Under the pieces are notes generated by a model. That model did no database searches. It saw only the letters and a list, made by a program, of their open reading frames with translations, and had not been told where the DNA came from. Shown here piece after piece: positions 8,360-17,223 of a DNA stretch of 64,000 nucleotides. Origin of the DNA: CAWEYO01 sp963813315 (GTDB taxonomy: Bacteria > Pseudomonadota > Alphaproteobacteria > Rhizobiales > Rhizobiaceae); contig CAWEYO010000017.1 of NCBI GenBank assembly GCA_963813315.1, forward strand, positions 186,001 through 250,000, written 5' to 3'. The stretch's first letter is position 1. Each line of letters starts with the position of its first letter. Made by a program: the position numbers and the translations under genes.

Positions 8360-10352
8360 TCAAGCCTTCGCCGCGGCCCAATTCAGGCCGGAATTGGCTT
8401 CGACGAGGCCGTTGAGGGGGGCGCCGGGGAATGTTTCGGCGAAGGCGTCCAGCATGGCTTTGGCCAACAAATCGGACGCGTGTGCGGCATGTTCTTCCGG
8501 AACCTCGAGGACGATCTCGTCGTGCAGCCACGCGACCGGGCCGCCGTCGATGCCGTGCTCGAAAAGCAGGTCGTCGATGGCCGCGAGCGCCAGCATGGAG
8601 GCGTCGGCGCAGGCCCCTTGGACGGGCAGATTGCAGGACACGGTGTAGGAAGACTTGCCGTCTGGCAGCCGCGACAGCGGGATAGAGCCGACCGACGCCC
8701 TTGGCGGCGTCCTTGCCGATGACGATGCACTGGCTGGTCTCGCATCGGTCGGCGTGTTGCCGCCGCCAGCGGTCGAAGATCGGGAAGGCCTCGGCGAAAG
8801 CCGCCAGCCAGCGGGTCGCCTCCGCCTGCGTCAGGCCAGTGCCGTAGGCGTCCCACGCGCTCTTCACCAGACCCGGCGGCGCCCATGCCGTAGATGGCGC
8901 CGAAATTGACGCGCTTGGCGGCGCTCCGCTCCTCGTCGGTCACGTCGTCAGGGTCTTTTCCGGACATCCTCGCGGCGGTGATGCGGTGGAGATCATCGCC
9001 GCGCTCGAACGCTTCCGTCATGGCCGGATCGCCGGAGATGTGGGCGGCGGCGCGAAGTTCCATCGACGAATAGTCGGCGACGACGAGGACGTTGCCGGGA
9101 TCGGGCACGAACAGGGCGCGGAAACCGCTTGTCGCGCGGGATTTGCTGGAGGTTCGGTCCGGAACAGGATGCGCGGCCCGAAGCGGTCCCGGCGACTTTG
9201 TAGGAGGCATGGATGCGGCCCGTGACGGGCGAAATCTTCGCCGCCAGCCTGTCGCCGAAGGAGGTCAGCAGCTTGTCGATGGCCGCCAGCTTGGACAGGG
9301 CGGCGATGGGCGGATAATGGGCGGCGCGGCGCATGTCGCTGCGCTTGGTCGATAGCGCGCCGGACTTCTCCGTCCGCGCCCAGCCGTCGAGTTCGGCTCT
9401 GCGTCAGGAGGGTCGTGAGGAGGCTGGTCTTTTCGTCTCGGCGTCGACGGGACGGACGCGGCAGCCAAGGTCAGATGGCCGCAATCGGCACACGCCTTGG
9501 CGTACTCTGCCATGATGGCGAATCGTTCGTCTCGCAGATCTTCGATCAGCTTGGCGTGGGCGTCGGTATCGAGGCGAAAACCGCGCAGTTGCATCCGCAC
9601 GACCGCTGGGATGGCCGTCATCTGGATTTCGTAAGCGGGCTCCTGCGCGCCCAGCGCGGGCATTACCCTGTTGAAGATGTGCCAACAGACGACGGCGTCG
9701 CGGGCGGCGTATTCGATCTGGGCGAGCGTCAGATGTTCTGACGGACCAGTCGGAGCTCTGGCCGGTCTTGTCGAGTTCAACGTCGAGATAGGTCGCCGCC
9801 GCGTCTGCGAGGGCTGGTCTGGTGTTCGCCGAGCGTCAAGCGACACGCCTGCATCGTGCAGTGCATCTCCGCCGGGGCGATGCCCTGGTGTTCGAGGAAA
9901 GAGAGTTCGAAGGCCGCATTGTGAGCGACCAGCACCATGTCGTTCAGGCGCTGAAGGATGGCCGTGCCTGTGCGGAACAGGTCAACGACAGCAACGCGCC
10001 GGCCGCCGCCGTATAGCTGGAGGAGCCGAATGCGGGCGCGGTGAGGGTCTAGGGCGGCACGGTCTGCATAGGCGGCCTGTGCGGCCAGCGCGGTAATCTC
10101 GGCCTTCTTGGCGGCGATCTGGGAGGACGGCGCTCCTGTCTTATTCCACGCCGCATGCTCGCCCTTGGCTACGGCAAGCCTCCGGCGCAGGCAATCGAGG
10201 CGGGCGACTTCTTCCGGGATGGGTGCCGTCTCGATATCGACGGCGACAGCGCCGCCGTGGGCGTCCCGGATGACCTCGTCGATGGCGCGATTGGCGTCGT
10301 CGACGGTGACGCAGTAGTTGATCTTGGGCTTGAGCTGGAAGGGCGCATTCAT
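8360..10352 (-). pseudogene. Family A (Pol I-like) DNA polymerase of the mobile element, multiple frameshifts
   Basis: The pieces fall in order along the minus strand. First is a 3'-5' exonuclease-like N-terminus (AVAVDIETAP, then LVAHNAAFELSFLEH). The polymerase domain follows: GPNLQQIPRD, motif A VVADYSSMELR, motif B KRVNFGAIYGMG and motif C WLHDEIVLEVPEE. The C-terminus ends in LNWAAAKA. Frame changes occur near 9,800, 9,350, 9,190, 8,860 and 8,640, so at least five shifts interrupt it. The ATG at 10352 overlaps the previous stop as ATGA. Without shifts the protein would be about 660 residues, typical of the phage/island-borne polymerases. Whether the shifts are real or sequencing error is not known. 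Confidence 0.8.
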
Positions 10353-10672
10353 TGCAACACCTCCCCGTCGCCATCATCAAGTTTCGGTTGTGGCGTGCGG
10401 CGCGGGCGCGCCCCGCGAAGCGTAGGCGTATATGTACCCTCGTCCTTGCCCCCGCCATCAGCCGTCGCCCCCGACGCCTTTTCGTCATCTTGTTGATCTG
10501 AAAAGATAATATTGGCGTCGGTTGGGGCGTCGCTTGGGGGCGTCGCTCCGTTTCCGTCTTCAGGGCGACGCCCTAGAGGGGCGTCGGCTGTGTTTGAAGA
10601 TTGATCCGTCGCCCCAACCGACGCCCCGCCCGACGCCGCGTAAGTATCTGTATTTGTCTGCATTATCGGCAA
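10349..10672 (-). CDS. Small acidic ORF, probably the true C-terminus of the replication protein
   Basis: 107 codons, low complexity, rich in Asp, Gly, Ala, Pro and Thr. Its TGA overlaps the ATG of the polymerase gene (ATGA), a sign of real translational coupling. It overlaps the end of the large Toprim/helicase frame by about 110 bases in another frame. The last residues of the large frame turn into a GVGRGVGWG-type run that looks out of frame, so a one-base shift near 10,660-10,675 would join the two into one longer protein. Alternatively it is a separate small linker protein. Confidence 0.4.
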   Translation of the reverse strand: MPIMQTNTDTYAASGGASVGATDQSSNTADAPLGRRPEDGNGATPPSDAPTDANIIFSDQQDDEKASGATADGGGKDEGTYTPTLRGARPRRTPQPKLDDGDGEVLQ

Positions 10673-10700
10673 AGGCGTCGGGGGCGTCGGGCGACAGCGG
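10512..10700. repeat. Interspersed GGGCGTCGG-type short repeats
   Basis: The 9-base word GGGCGTCGG and close variants, with their reverse complements (CCGACGCCC), recur about ten times in 190 bases, spaced irregularly. They fall at the C-terminal end of the Toprim/helicase gene, where the protein becomes low complexity. The words can pair with each other, so the stretch could form several alternative hairpins in the transcript, and it is a likely place for replication slippage. Confidence 0.65.
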
Positions 10701-13151
10701 GGTAGAGGAAGCAGTGTATATATGCGAAGGCGGGTCCTTCCGCAGGTAGCGCAACCATGGGTCGCGGAGCAAACTCTCGGTGTAGCCGCGCTTGGTCTCG
10801 CTGCCGCCTGCTTTCCAGCGCCGCTGCTTCAGCAGTTCCGGGTCGGTCGGCAGGATGGGTTTCAGTTGCGACGCGATATAGTTCTCGGTGATGGGTTTGC
10901 CGTGATGGGCCTCCGTCCAGAAGCCGTCGCGCATCTCAAGCAGGTAGGGAATGAGATCGCGCGTGTGCATCTTGGTGACACGACGCTCGTAGAAGACCTG
11001 CCAAATGTCCTCCAGCAGGGCGACGATTTCATCGATCTCGGTCGGGTCGGCACCCGGCTGACGCACCCCCGTCGCCGCATCCATCGCATGCTGTGGCCAG
11101 TCTTCGCCGACAAGCTCTGCGATCTGGCGCAGCGGATACCAGTTGTCGCCCCGGCGGTTGAGCAGGGCCATTGGCCTGTCAATCTTCGGTAGTTCCTCGA
11201 TGTCGGCGACGAAGCGGGCGATCTTGCGCCGCGCCACGTAGAGCGCCTCGCTTTCACCGTCGATCAGGTGCTCAGGCTGTTCGTCCGACGTGGCGGGCAG
11301 AAGGAAGATGATGATCGAGCGGTTGAGCAGCGTCTCCGGCATCCGCGCCTTGCCGGTGCCGACGATGCCAGCATACGCCAGCCCGGTGAATGTTGGGAAC
11401 TTGACGACCTCCCAGCCGCCGCTCGGTGTCTTCTCCGTGCGTTCTGCGAAGGCCGTCGACCGCCGATGTCCGGAATTCAGGACGGCCTTCAGTTCGGGCT
11501 GGGCATCGGAATGCAGGATGTTGTCGGCTTCGTCGATCAGGAGCGTCGGGCGCCCGGTGACGCCGATCTTGCGGAAGATGGACGCCGTAGTCGTCGACCC
11601 GACAATGTCGGCCCTCGGTGTTAGGCAGGCGAGCAGTTCCAGAAGCGTGGACTTGCCGCTGTCGGAGCGTGCGCTCTGGATGGACAGGCGCGGCGAGATG
11701 TTGATCTTCAGGTCGACGCGGTGGATGGCGTGGGCGAAAACGCTCCACAGGACCGCAGCCCGCAGGAGTGTGATGTCGGCGCGGATATAGCGACCGATCT
11801 CGGCGACAATCGCGTCCAGTACAGCGGCAATGTCGGTGACAGGGTCCGGCCAAGGTGTTTCGTCCGCACCCTGAAACGCGCCTTCCTTCTCCGCCCGGGC
11901 GATCCGCATGGCAATGCGGGCGTCGCGCTCTTTATCCAGCGCGCTGACTTTCCAGCCGATCAGCTTCGCAATGCGTTCACGGCCGCGCTGCCATGCAATG
12001 CGCTTGAGATTGCAGGCCTCATCGATGATCAAGTTGATGGTGCTTTCCGGCAGGCCAAAAGGCTTCGCTGTTGCCGCGTCGAGCAGCGTTTTCACCAATG
12101 CCGGGTCGTATCGATGAAGATCATTGACGTCCTTCAACCCGGCGGGAGCGTCCTTGCTGACCACGACGGTCTTCGGAGCCTGGAGCGAAACGACATTGGA
12201 GACCACCGTGCTCGACGGCTTCGGCGTGATCAGTACGCTCGTCCGGCTGTCAGTCTTGCCCATCACTGCGACGATGCCTCTCCATAGGGCATCGTCGGCC
12301 GGCGAGCCCGGGGCATCGTCGTCGCGGACAAGGACAATCGCCTCGACATGGTCTGGTATATCGATGCGCCGCAGTCTTGCGATCCCGGTAAGCGCAACGG
12401 CGTATTCCGCACCGGCTGCCCGGGTCGACAGGGCATCCTCGACGCCTTCGCAGATAAAGACTTTCTTGGCCCTCGGGTTGCCGAAGCGGACGAGGCCGTG
12501 AATGTTCCAGTCGTGCGGTCCCCGCATGGTGCGGCGAACCGCAATGACATCAGCCTTCTTGCCTTCACCGGTCAGGAAGGTCTCCTGCAAAGCGACCAGC
12601 GATCCATCAATCGCAGTGATCGCCGCCAGCATGGAGACGGAACCGGTCAAGGCGTTCGTCAACTGGCGCAACTGCGTCCTGTCCTGATGGTCGGGGTCGA
12701 GGTCGCGCGATTTCAGGTAGACCTCCGCCGGGGAGCCGTCGATAGGCTGGGCGGCCTGCCATATCTCGTTGATCTCGGTCGTACGCCGCAGGTCGTCCTC
12801 GTCTATGGCGGCGTCCTCGTCAGCATCTGCGTCGGAAGCTAGGCTGCCGGTTCCGGGATGATCGACCAGATACTTCTTGGCATACGCGATGGCCTCGGCC
12901 AGGTCGTGGCCACCGAGATGCTGGATAAACTCGATCGGCCCACGGCCGCCGCTGCCGGCGGCAAAGTCGTAGAAGGTTCCGCCAGGGTATATGACGATGC
13001 CGCGATCCGTGCCTGCACGGAAACTGCCGTTGTTCTCGGGGTGAAGGCTGCCTCGCGCCTTGGCGGCGATCTCCGGCATGAACGAGGTGAGCCGCTCGAA
13101 CTCGGCGGCGGTCAATCCGGGCGGCGGAGGGGCTTTGTGTTTTGTTGCCAT
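10560..13151 (-). CDS. Toprim and helicase-type replication protein (DUF3631-like) of the mobile element
   Basis: 863 codons from ATG 13151 (MATKHKAPPPP); the open frame extends upstream to 13259 but without coding character. The N-terminal part is primase-like (EFIQHLGGHDLAEAIAYAKK). A Toprim-type segment follows (KKVFICEGVEDAL, then IVLVRDDDAPGS). Next is an ATPase core with Walker A-like SARSDSGKSTLL and Walker B-like PTLLIDEADN. The C-terminal region (WYPLRQIAELVGEDWP) matches DUF3631. Such proteins act as primase-helicases in integrative elements and satellites. The gene is intact for 2.6 kb, but its last 35 or so residues probably follow a frame change (see the ORF at 10,349). Confidence 0.82.
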   Translation of the reverse strand: MATKHKAPPPPGLTAAEFERLTSFMPEIAAKARGSLHPENNGSFRAGTDRGIVIYPGGTFYDFAAGSGGRGPIEFIQHLGGHDLAEAIAYAKKYLVDHPGTGSLASDADADEDAAIDEDDLRRTTEINEIWQAAQPIDGSPAEVYLKSRDLDPDHQDRTQLRQLTNALTGSVSMLAAITAIDGSLVALQETFLTGEGKKADVIAVRRTMRGPHDWNIHGLVRFGNPRAKKVFICEGVEDALSTRAAGAEYAVALTGIARLRRIDIPDHVEAIVLVRDDDAPGSPADDALWRGIVAVMGKTDSRTSVLITPKPSSTVVSNVVSLQAPKTVVVSKDAPAGLKDVNDLHRYDPALVKTLLDAATAKPFGLPESTINLIIDEACNLKRIAWQRGRERIAKLIGWKVSALDKERDARIAMRIARAEKEGAFQGADETPWPDPVTDIAAVLDAIVAEIGRYIRADITLLRAAVLWSVFAHAIHRVDLKINISPRLSIQSARSDSGKSTLLELLACLTPRADIVGSTTTASIFRKIGVTGRPTLLIDEADNILHSDAQPELKAVLNSGHRRSTAFAERTEKTPSGGWEVVKFPTFTGLAYAGIVGTGKARMPETLLNRSIIIFLLPATSDEQPEHLIDGESEALYVARRKIARFVADIEELPKIDRPMALLNRRGDNWYPLRQIAELVGEDWPQHAMDAATGVRQPGADPTEIDEIVALLEDIWQVFYERRVTKMHTRDLIPYLLEMRDGFWTEAHHGKPITENYIASQLKPILPTDPELLKQRRWKAGGSETKRGYTESLLRDPWLRYLRKDPPSHIYTASSTPLSPDAPDAFADNADKYRYLRGVGRGVGWGDGSIFKHSRRPSRASP

Positions 13152-13325
13152 GGCGGTCAGTTCCCTATTGCGTGCGGAAGCTTCAGCACAGTGGCGCCGC
13201 CGGCGGGTACGGGTTGGGATGCAGCGTTGCAGGCGAACGCGAGCCAGAGAGGGGCGCATCAGCCGCGAAAGCGCTGGAAAATGTAGGGAAAATTACTATT
13301 TTGGCGGGCATAGGCCTGTTCCTTG

Positions 13326-13706
13326 TCAGGCTTCACGAACTCTCCGGTTCGACATCGATGGCCTCCGCTGAAGCGAGTCGGGGCCCTGCCCGGACAAGAT
13401 CTGCTCCTCGATGCGATCCAGCTGCTCGCTGGTTTTTTGCATGAATGCCCGGAACTCGGCGGCCAGGCCTGCGGCATCGCGCTTCGCCTGCCGCGCATGC
13501 GCCGCAGCGGCCTGCCTGGCGAGGCCCGGCTCGTGGGCGGCGTCGATCGGCTTGCCGGTCAGACGCTCGATCTCGGCGCGTGTGACGCGCGGGCCGACCG
13601 GCGTGGCGACAATCTCGATTTCGCCGCGGGCTTCCATCCGGTAAACGCTCGAACGGGCGCAGTGGAGGGCGTCAGCCGTCTGGTTGATGGTGAAAACCTG
13701 TTGCAT
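13326..13706 (-). CDS. Helix-turn-helix (excisionase/MerR-type) protein
   Basis: 126 residues. The N-terminal 55 (FTINQTADALHCARSSVYRM) form a winged helix of the kind found in excisionases and AlpA regulators. The rest is predicted helical and Ala-rich. Its ATG shares one base with the preceding stop (TGATG), so translation is coupled to the upstream coiled-coil gene. It probably binds promoter or attachment DNA of the element. The role as excisionase versus transcription regulator is open. Confidence 0.7.
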   Translation of the reverse strand: MQQVFTINQTADALHCARSSVYRMEARGEIEIVATPVGPRVTRAEIERLTGKPIDAAHEPGLARQAAAAHARQAKRDAAGLAAEFRAFMQKTSEQLDRIEEQILSGQGPDSLQRRPSMSNRRVREA

Positions 13707-13966
13707 CAGAAGCCGGCTCCCGCGCGTACGCGGCGGATCGCGTCCACGAACTTGACGAAGCAGACGACGGCATCCGAAACCAAGCGCTGGGCCTCGGCCT
13801 GGAGCTGCTTCGCCTCGGCTATGGCTTGGCGATGCTCGTTCTCGAGGCGACGACGCGCGGCTATCTCCTCGCGCGCCTTTCTTTCGAGCGCGCAGATATC
13901 GATCTCGTCGTTTTCGGGATTATTCTGGATGGGAAGGCCGGCTTCGCGGCCTGAGGTGGTGTGCAT
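13706..13966 (-). CDS. Small coiled-coil hypothetical protein
   Basis: 86 residues, highly charged. From about residue 24 to 65 there is a continuous heptad-like helix (LERKAREEIAARRRLENEHR). I recognise no family. Its stop overlaps the start of the helix-turn-helix gene by one base, and its ATG follows an 89-base gap holding an inverted repeat, so a promoter may lie there. Confidence 0.55.
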   Translation of the reverse strand: MHTTSGREAGLPIQNNPENDEIDICALERKAREEIAARRRLENEHRQAIAEAKQLQAEAQRLVSDAVVCFVKFVDAIRRVRAGAGF

Positions 13967-14021
13967 GGTGTTGTCTCCGAATTGGAAGGCAACACCTCCT
14001 ATACGCCAGATTTCTTGGTCA

Positions 14022-14070
14022 AATTCGCCGTTTATCTATGATTAATCTCCCCCAATTAAATCGGCGAATT
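14022..14070. promoter_or_regulatory. Inverted repeat AATTCGCCG / CGGCGAATT
   Basis: Perfect 9-base arms at 14022-14030 and 14062-14070, separated by 31 AT-rich bases. One arm overlaps the last codons of the 162-residue ORF. The intervening DNA lies about 60-100 bases ahead of the coiled-coil gene. It could be an operator for the helix-turn-helix protein or a terminator for the integrase operon. There is no T-run, so an operator seems somewhat more likely. Confidence 0.35.
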
Positions 14071-14544
14071 GGAGGCCAGACGGCGATAAACGCGCTTACG
14101 GAGTGCTTCCCGCTTGGGGCCGGGGGGCTCAACCGTGGCGACGGCGTCCCGGATTTCCATCCGCCTCGCATTGCGCGGGTCCGCAAGGCTGGTGAGTACT
14201 GCCTCCACCTGGAGATCCACGGCCTCCTTCTTCGGTTTCCCCTTCGCTCCCTTCGGCCGGCCGGCGGCCAGGCGCTTCACTTCCGTGCTGATCCGGAACG
14301 GGATTAATCCGGCCTCGTCCAGCATCCGCAGTGCCTTCGTCATCTTTGGCCCGGCACGGCCCCTTTGAAACATGTTCATGACAGCCTGCATAAATTCAGG
14401 ATCCGCCATCCCCACCCCCTTGAGCAGCAGGGCGGCATTTGCCTCGTCGGCTTCCCCCTCGACCATGACCCGCGCCAGTTGGGCGCGCAGTGCATCCTTG
14501 CGCTGTGCCTCGTCCCACGCCGGTTCGTCGCGATGGTCAGGCAT
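14056..14544 (-). CDS. Hypothetical protein of integrative element A
   Basis: 162 residues from ATG 14544, which overlaps the integrase stop inside the 8-base word ATGCCTGA, so translation is coupled. The protein is charged, without membrane segments. The middle has a basic RPKGAKGKPKKEAVD run and the C-terminus is Arg-rich (KREALRKRVYRRLA), which suggests nucleic acid binding. No family recognised. The open frame can be extended to 14565, but that lies within the integrase gene. Confidence 0.6.
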   Translation of the reverse strand: MPDHRDEPAWDEAQRKDALRAQLARVMVEGEADEANAALLLKGVGMADPEFMQAVMNMFQRGRAGPKMTKALRMLDEAGLIPFRISTEVKRLAAGRPKGAKGKPKKEAVDLQVEAVLTSLADPRNARRMEIRDAVATVEPPGPKREALRKRVYRRLASNSPI

Positions 14545-15772
14545 GGAGGGCCACCACCATCGCATCAGCCTTCACTCCAGTGGCGAAATCCGCCCAGGCC
14601 TGCATCAGCTGCCGGCGCTTCTCCAGCGCGGAGCCGCGCCGGTAAGCCTGCTCGACCGCGCTGCCGACGGCGTGTGCCAACGCGGCTTCCGCCACCTCGC
14701 GGGCAAAATGCGTCTCGTCGCCGGCCCAGTCGCGGAAAGCCGAGCGGAAGCCGTGAACGGTGGCGGACGCCTGCGGCAGAACTTGGTGCAGAAGCCTGAG
14801 CACGGTGTTGTTGCCGAGCGGCTGGCCGCGTTTCTGGCCGGCGAAGACATATGGCCCCAGCAGGCCGAGGCCGCGCACGGTACCCAACAGGTCGAGCACA
14901 GGGGCAGGCAGCGGGATAGTGTGCTGCCGCCCGCTCTTCATCCGCGTGCCGGGAAGTGTCCACGTCGCAGCCGAAAAGTCGACCTCGTCCCACGTCATCA
15001 GGCGGACCTCGTTGGAGCGCGCTGCGGTCAGGATTAGGAACTCAAGCGCCCTGGCGCTCATGGTGCGGACGTCGCAGAGCCCGGCCATGAGGTCCGGAAC
15101 GTCCCGATAGTGAAGCGCCTTGTAGTGCCGAACCTCGGTCCTGCCGGGCCTCGGCAGCAGATGAGCCAGGCCGCCGCGCCAGCGGGCTGGATTCTCGCCC
15201 GAGCGCCAGCCATGCGCCTTCGCGAAGTCGAGGATGAGTTCAACCCTATTGCGCACGCGCGCGGCCGACACCGGCACCGTCGTCCACAGCGGCGTCAGCA
15301 CTGCCAGCACGGCCCTCACGTCAACATCGGAGACGCGTGTACTCCAGATCGGCGTGCAGTGCCCCTTCAGGGCAACCGTCCACTGGAAGCACGTCTTGCG
15401 GTTCCGCCAGACGCCCCCGCGGCTCTCGACGTAGCGTCCGGCCGCCTCGCCAAAGGTCGGCTCGGCCTCGCGGTTCCGCTTGGCGAACGGGTCGCCTCCG
15501 TCTGCCAGTGCCTTGCGGGCGGCAGACGCCTTCTCACGAGCCATCGCAAGACTGACTGTGGGATAGCCGCCCAGGCCCATGATGCGCGGCCGGCCGCCCG
15601 CCTTTGAGATGAAAAGCCAGGCCTTCGTGCCGGTCGAACGAATCTCGATGTAGAGGCCGCCGCCGTCGGCGTGGCGCCCCGGCCTACCGAGCGCCTTGAC
15701 GGCACGGTCAGTGAGCCTGTGCAGGCCGCGCTGGCGCGGCTTGAAATTGGATGGGTCGCGGGAGACAGTCAC
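14537..15772 (-). CDS. Tyrosine-type site-specific integrase, P4/DUF4102 type (element A)
   Basis: 411 residues, the usual P4-type length. The N-terminal DUF4102-like arm-binding region contains HADGGGLYIEI and GGYPTVSLAMAREKA. The catalytic domain shows the first Arg in LTAARSNEVR, the HxxR box in VHGFRSAFRDW, a later His in ALAHAVGS and the nucleophile Tyr in EQAYRRGSALEKRR. It catalyses integration and excision at an attachment site that normally lies just upstream of the gene, here 15.77-16.0 kb. The gene is intact. The next gene overlaps by eight bases. Confidence 0.92.
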   Translation of the reverse strand: MTVSRDPSNFKPRQRGLHRLTDRAVKALGRPGRHADGGGLYIEIRSTGTKAWLFISKAGGRPRIMGLGGYPTVSLAMAREKASAARKALADGGDPFAKRNREAEPTFGEAAGRYVESRGGVWRNRKTCFQWTVALKGHCTPIWSTRVSDVDVRAVLAVLTPLWTTVPVSAARVRNRVELILDFAKAHGWRSGENPARWRGGLAHLLPRPGRTEVRHYKALHYRDVPDLMAGLCDVRTMSARALEFLILTAARSNEVRLMTWDEVDFSAATWTLPGTRMKSGRQHTIPLPAPVLDLLGTVRGLGLLGPYVFAGQKRGQPLGNNTVLRLLHQVLPQASATVHGFRSAFRDWAGDETHFAREVAEAALAHAVGSAVEQAYRRGSALEKRRQLMQAWADFATGVKADAMVVALHA

Positions 15773-15998
15773 TGCGGGATCGCTCCTGTCCAGTCAGGTT
15801 TGCGGTTCAAGAGCGCGTCGCCCGGTTGCACGGTCGGCGCGTTCGTCGTTTGACTACCACGCTAGCGCCTGCCTCGGCAATCCGCGCGTACCTTTTAGCG
15901 TAACCCTGGAACCGGGATAGCGAGGGACATTGGGCAACAGATTTGGAAGGCCACTGAGGGAGCAGCCCTTCAAATCCGGGCTTTCGCGAGACGGCGTG

Positions 15999-16451
15999 CT
16001 ACGGCGGGAAATACGCTGGCGGCGGATTGTCCAGGCGCCACCAGCACTGCGCTCGCCAGTGCGGAATGGTTCCGGTGAGCACGACCATCGACGGGGGGCA
16101 GTGCCTCCACTTCTCCGCCGCCGCGCGCACAGCCTCCTCGCTGTCGAGATCGCACCACAGCGCATAGGCGGCCGAAAAGTCACAGTCCTTGGCCCGGCCA
16201 AAGGGAGGTGTGTGTGGATGGCGGGCGGCGGCGCCGACATAGACGTTGAAGCCGGCAGCGTTCTTATCGATCGCCGTCTTGATCAGCGCGTCGATCTCGC
16301 CGAACCGCTGCAGGTAGGCACCGATCTCCTTGCGTCCATCGCGCTCGCCGATCCAGGCGACCTCGATCAACTCGTTCGCGGCTGAAAATTCGAACAGAAA
16401 GGCGAGATGGAAGAGCATCTCGCGTTCGAAAATGACGGCGGGTTCAGGCAT
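15999..16451 (-). pseudogene. RepB-like primase/polymerase domain protein, truncated
   Basis: 150 codons. The part YALWCDLDSEEAVRAA followed by PSMVVLTGTIPHWRAQCWW resembles the metal-binding region of RepB-family primases on plasmids and islands (Asp-x-Asp, then the Ser-Gly-x-xHxW-like segment). The expected C-terminal half is missing: the frame stops at 15,999, and the DNA beyond is the upstream flank of the element A integrase. The ATG at 16451 overlaps the stop of the Cys-rich gene within ATGCCTGA. It was probably broken by integration of element A. Confidence 0.6.
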
Positions 16452-16734
16452 GCTCGCCATCCTGCTGCTCGAAGTGTCGGCACGCAGGAGAGGTCCCAGG
16501 GATGAGCTTGGCGGCATCCCCGGTCATTGTTCGGAACTTTTCACAGATATACTTGGGCTTGCGGCCGGATTTTTGCTGGCCGCCGGACTTCTGCCAGAAC
16601 TTGCATCGCGAACACGTCGCACCGACCGGCCCGGTGCCGGAAAAGTGGGCCATTCCAGCAACCGTCTTCGAGACGTTCGCGCGAGGGATCGAGCAGGCGT
16701 CAGTAAGGTTGAGCTGGCGCGAAAATTTTGACAT
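16444..16734 (-). CDS. Small Cys-rich (zinc-ribbon-like) protein
   Basis: 96 residues starting MSKFSRQLNL. It has the pattern CSRCKFW, then KYICEKF about 17 residues on, then ACRHFE, which gives four Cys that could bind zinc. No family name is certain, but similar proteins occur beside AlpA regulators in alphaproteobacterial islands. The longer open frame upstream to 17088 is a shadow of the AlpA gene. The stop overlaps the primase-like start. Confidence 0.55.
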   Translation of the reverse strand: MSKFSRQLNLTDACSIPRANVSKTVAGMAHFSGTGPVGATCSRCKFWQKSGGQQKSGRKPKYICEKFRTMTGDAAKLIPGTSPACRHFEQQDGEHA

Positions 16735-16852
16735 GGCATTAGCCCTCCGGGCTTGGCCGGGAGGCTTGCGTTCGAAGTGGGAGCGCCTATATTTGCTGCT
16801 GCTGGATAGCTTTGGACCCGCTCGCGAACGCAAACCGTTCCGGCGGGTTCTT

Positions 16853-17062
16853 CTATTCGGCGTCCTCGCGCTCGGAGGCAGCGTCGCGCTCGGCGATCCG
16901 GTCGAGAAGATACTGATCAATTTCGAATTCGACCCAGGCGATACGGTTGAGGCCGAGCCGGATGCGCTTCGGAAACTTCTTGGCCTTCTCCAGCCTCCAG
17001 AGCTGTGGCCTGCTGTAGTCAATGCCCTTGGCGCGAAGGCCGTCGTCGTTGAGAACGCGCAT
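16853..17062 (-). CDS. AlpA-type phage/island transcriptional regulator
   Basis: 69 residues. The compact helix-turn-helix fold of AlpA is clear: DDGLRAKGIDYSRPQLWRLE, a basic KKFPKRIRLG turn, then the VEFEIDQYL segment. The ATG at 17062 has GAGG nine bases ahead; the ATG at 17092 would add ten unlikely residues. AlpA proteins activate integrase or excision genes. The strong palindrome 100 bases upstream is a likely binding site for this or a related protein. Confidence 0.75.
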   Translation of the reverse strand: MRVLNDDGLRAKGIDYSRPQLWRLEKAKKFPKRIRLGLNRIAWVEFEIDQYLLDRIAERDAASEREDAE

Positions 17063-17129
17063 GTGTTTTTCCTCGCATTGCGTTGCAACCATGCGAGGGA
17101 GAATAATTACTTGAAAAAGCTTCCAAAAG

Positions 17130-17183
17130 TTGGGATGAAACTTGCTTATGCTTGCGAGCTTTCATCCCAATATTGGGATGAAA
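17130..17183. promoter_or_regulatory. Palindromic operator with an extra half-site
   Basis: A perfect 24-base palindrome (17160-17183) consists of TTTCATCCCAAT and its exact reverse complement. A third copy of the half-site TTGGGATGAAA stands at 17130-17140, 30 bases before. The three half-sites lie 68-121 bases upstream of the AlpA start. This is the classic layout of an operator bound by a dimeric repressor with a secondary site. Confidence 0.65.
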
Positions 17184-17223
17184 CTGCAGGCTGACGATGC
17201 AATTTCATACCAATGTCGCGCTG

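Larger units (their letters stand above)
8360..15998 (-). mobile_element. Integrative element A: integrase plus own replication genes (edges approximate)
   Basis: A block of minus-strand genes starting with a tyrosine integrase (15,772) and running through two unknown small proteins, a helix-turn-helix protein, a Toprim/helicase replication protein and a family A DNA polymerase. Genes overlap or abut, so they form one or two operons. No capsid, tail, portal or conjugation genes are present, so it resembles a phage satellite or small integrative island. The outer edges are set only by the genes: the primase fragment of the neighbouring module ends at 15,999, and host-type genes resume below about 7.8 kb. 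Confidence 0.6.
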
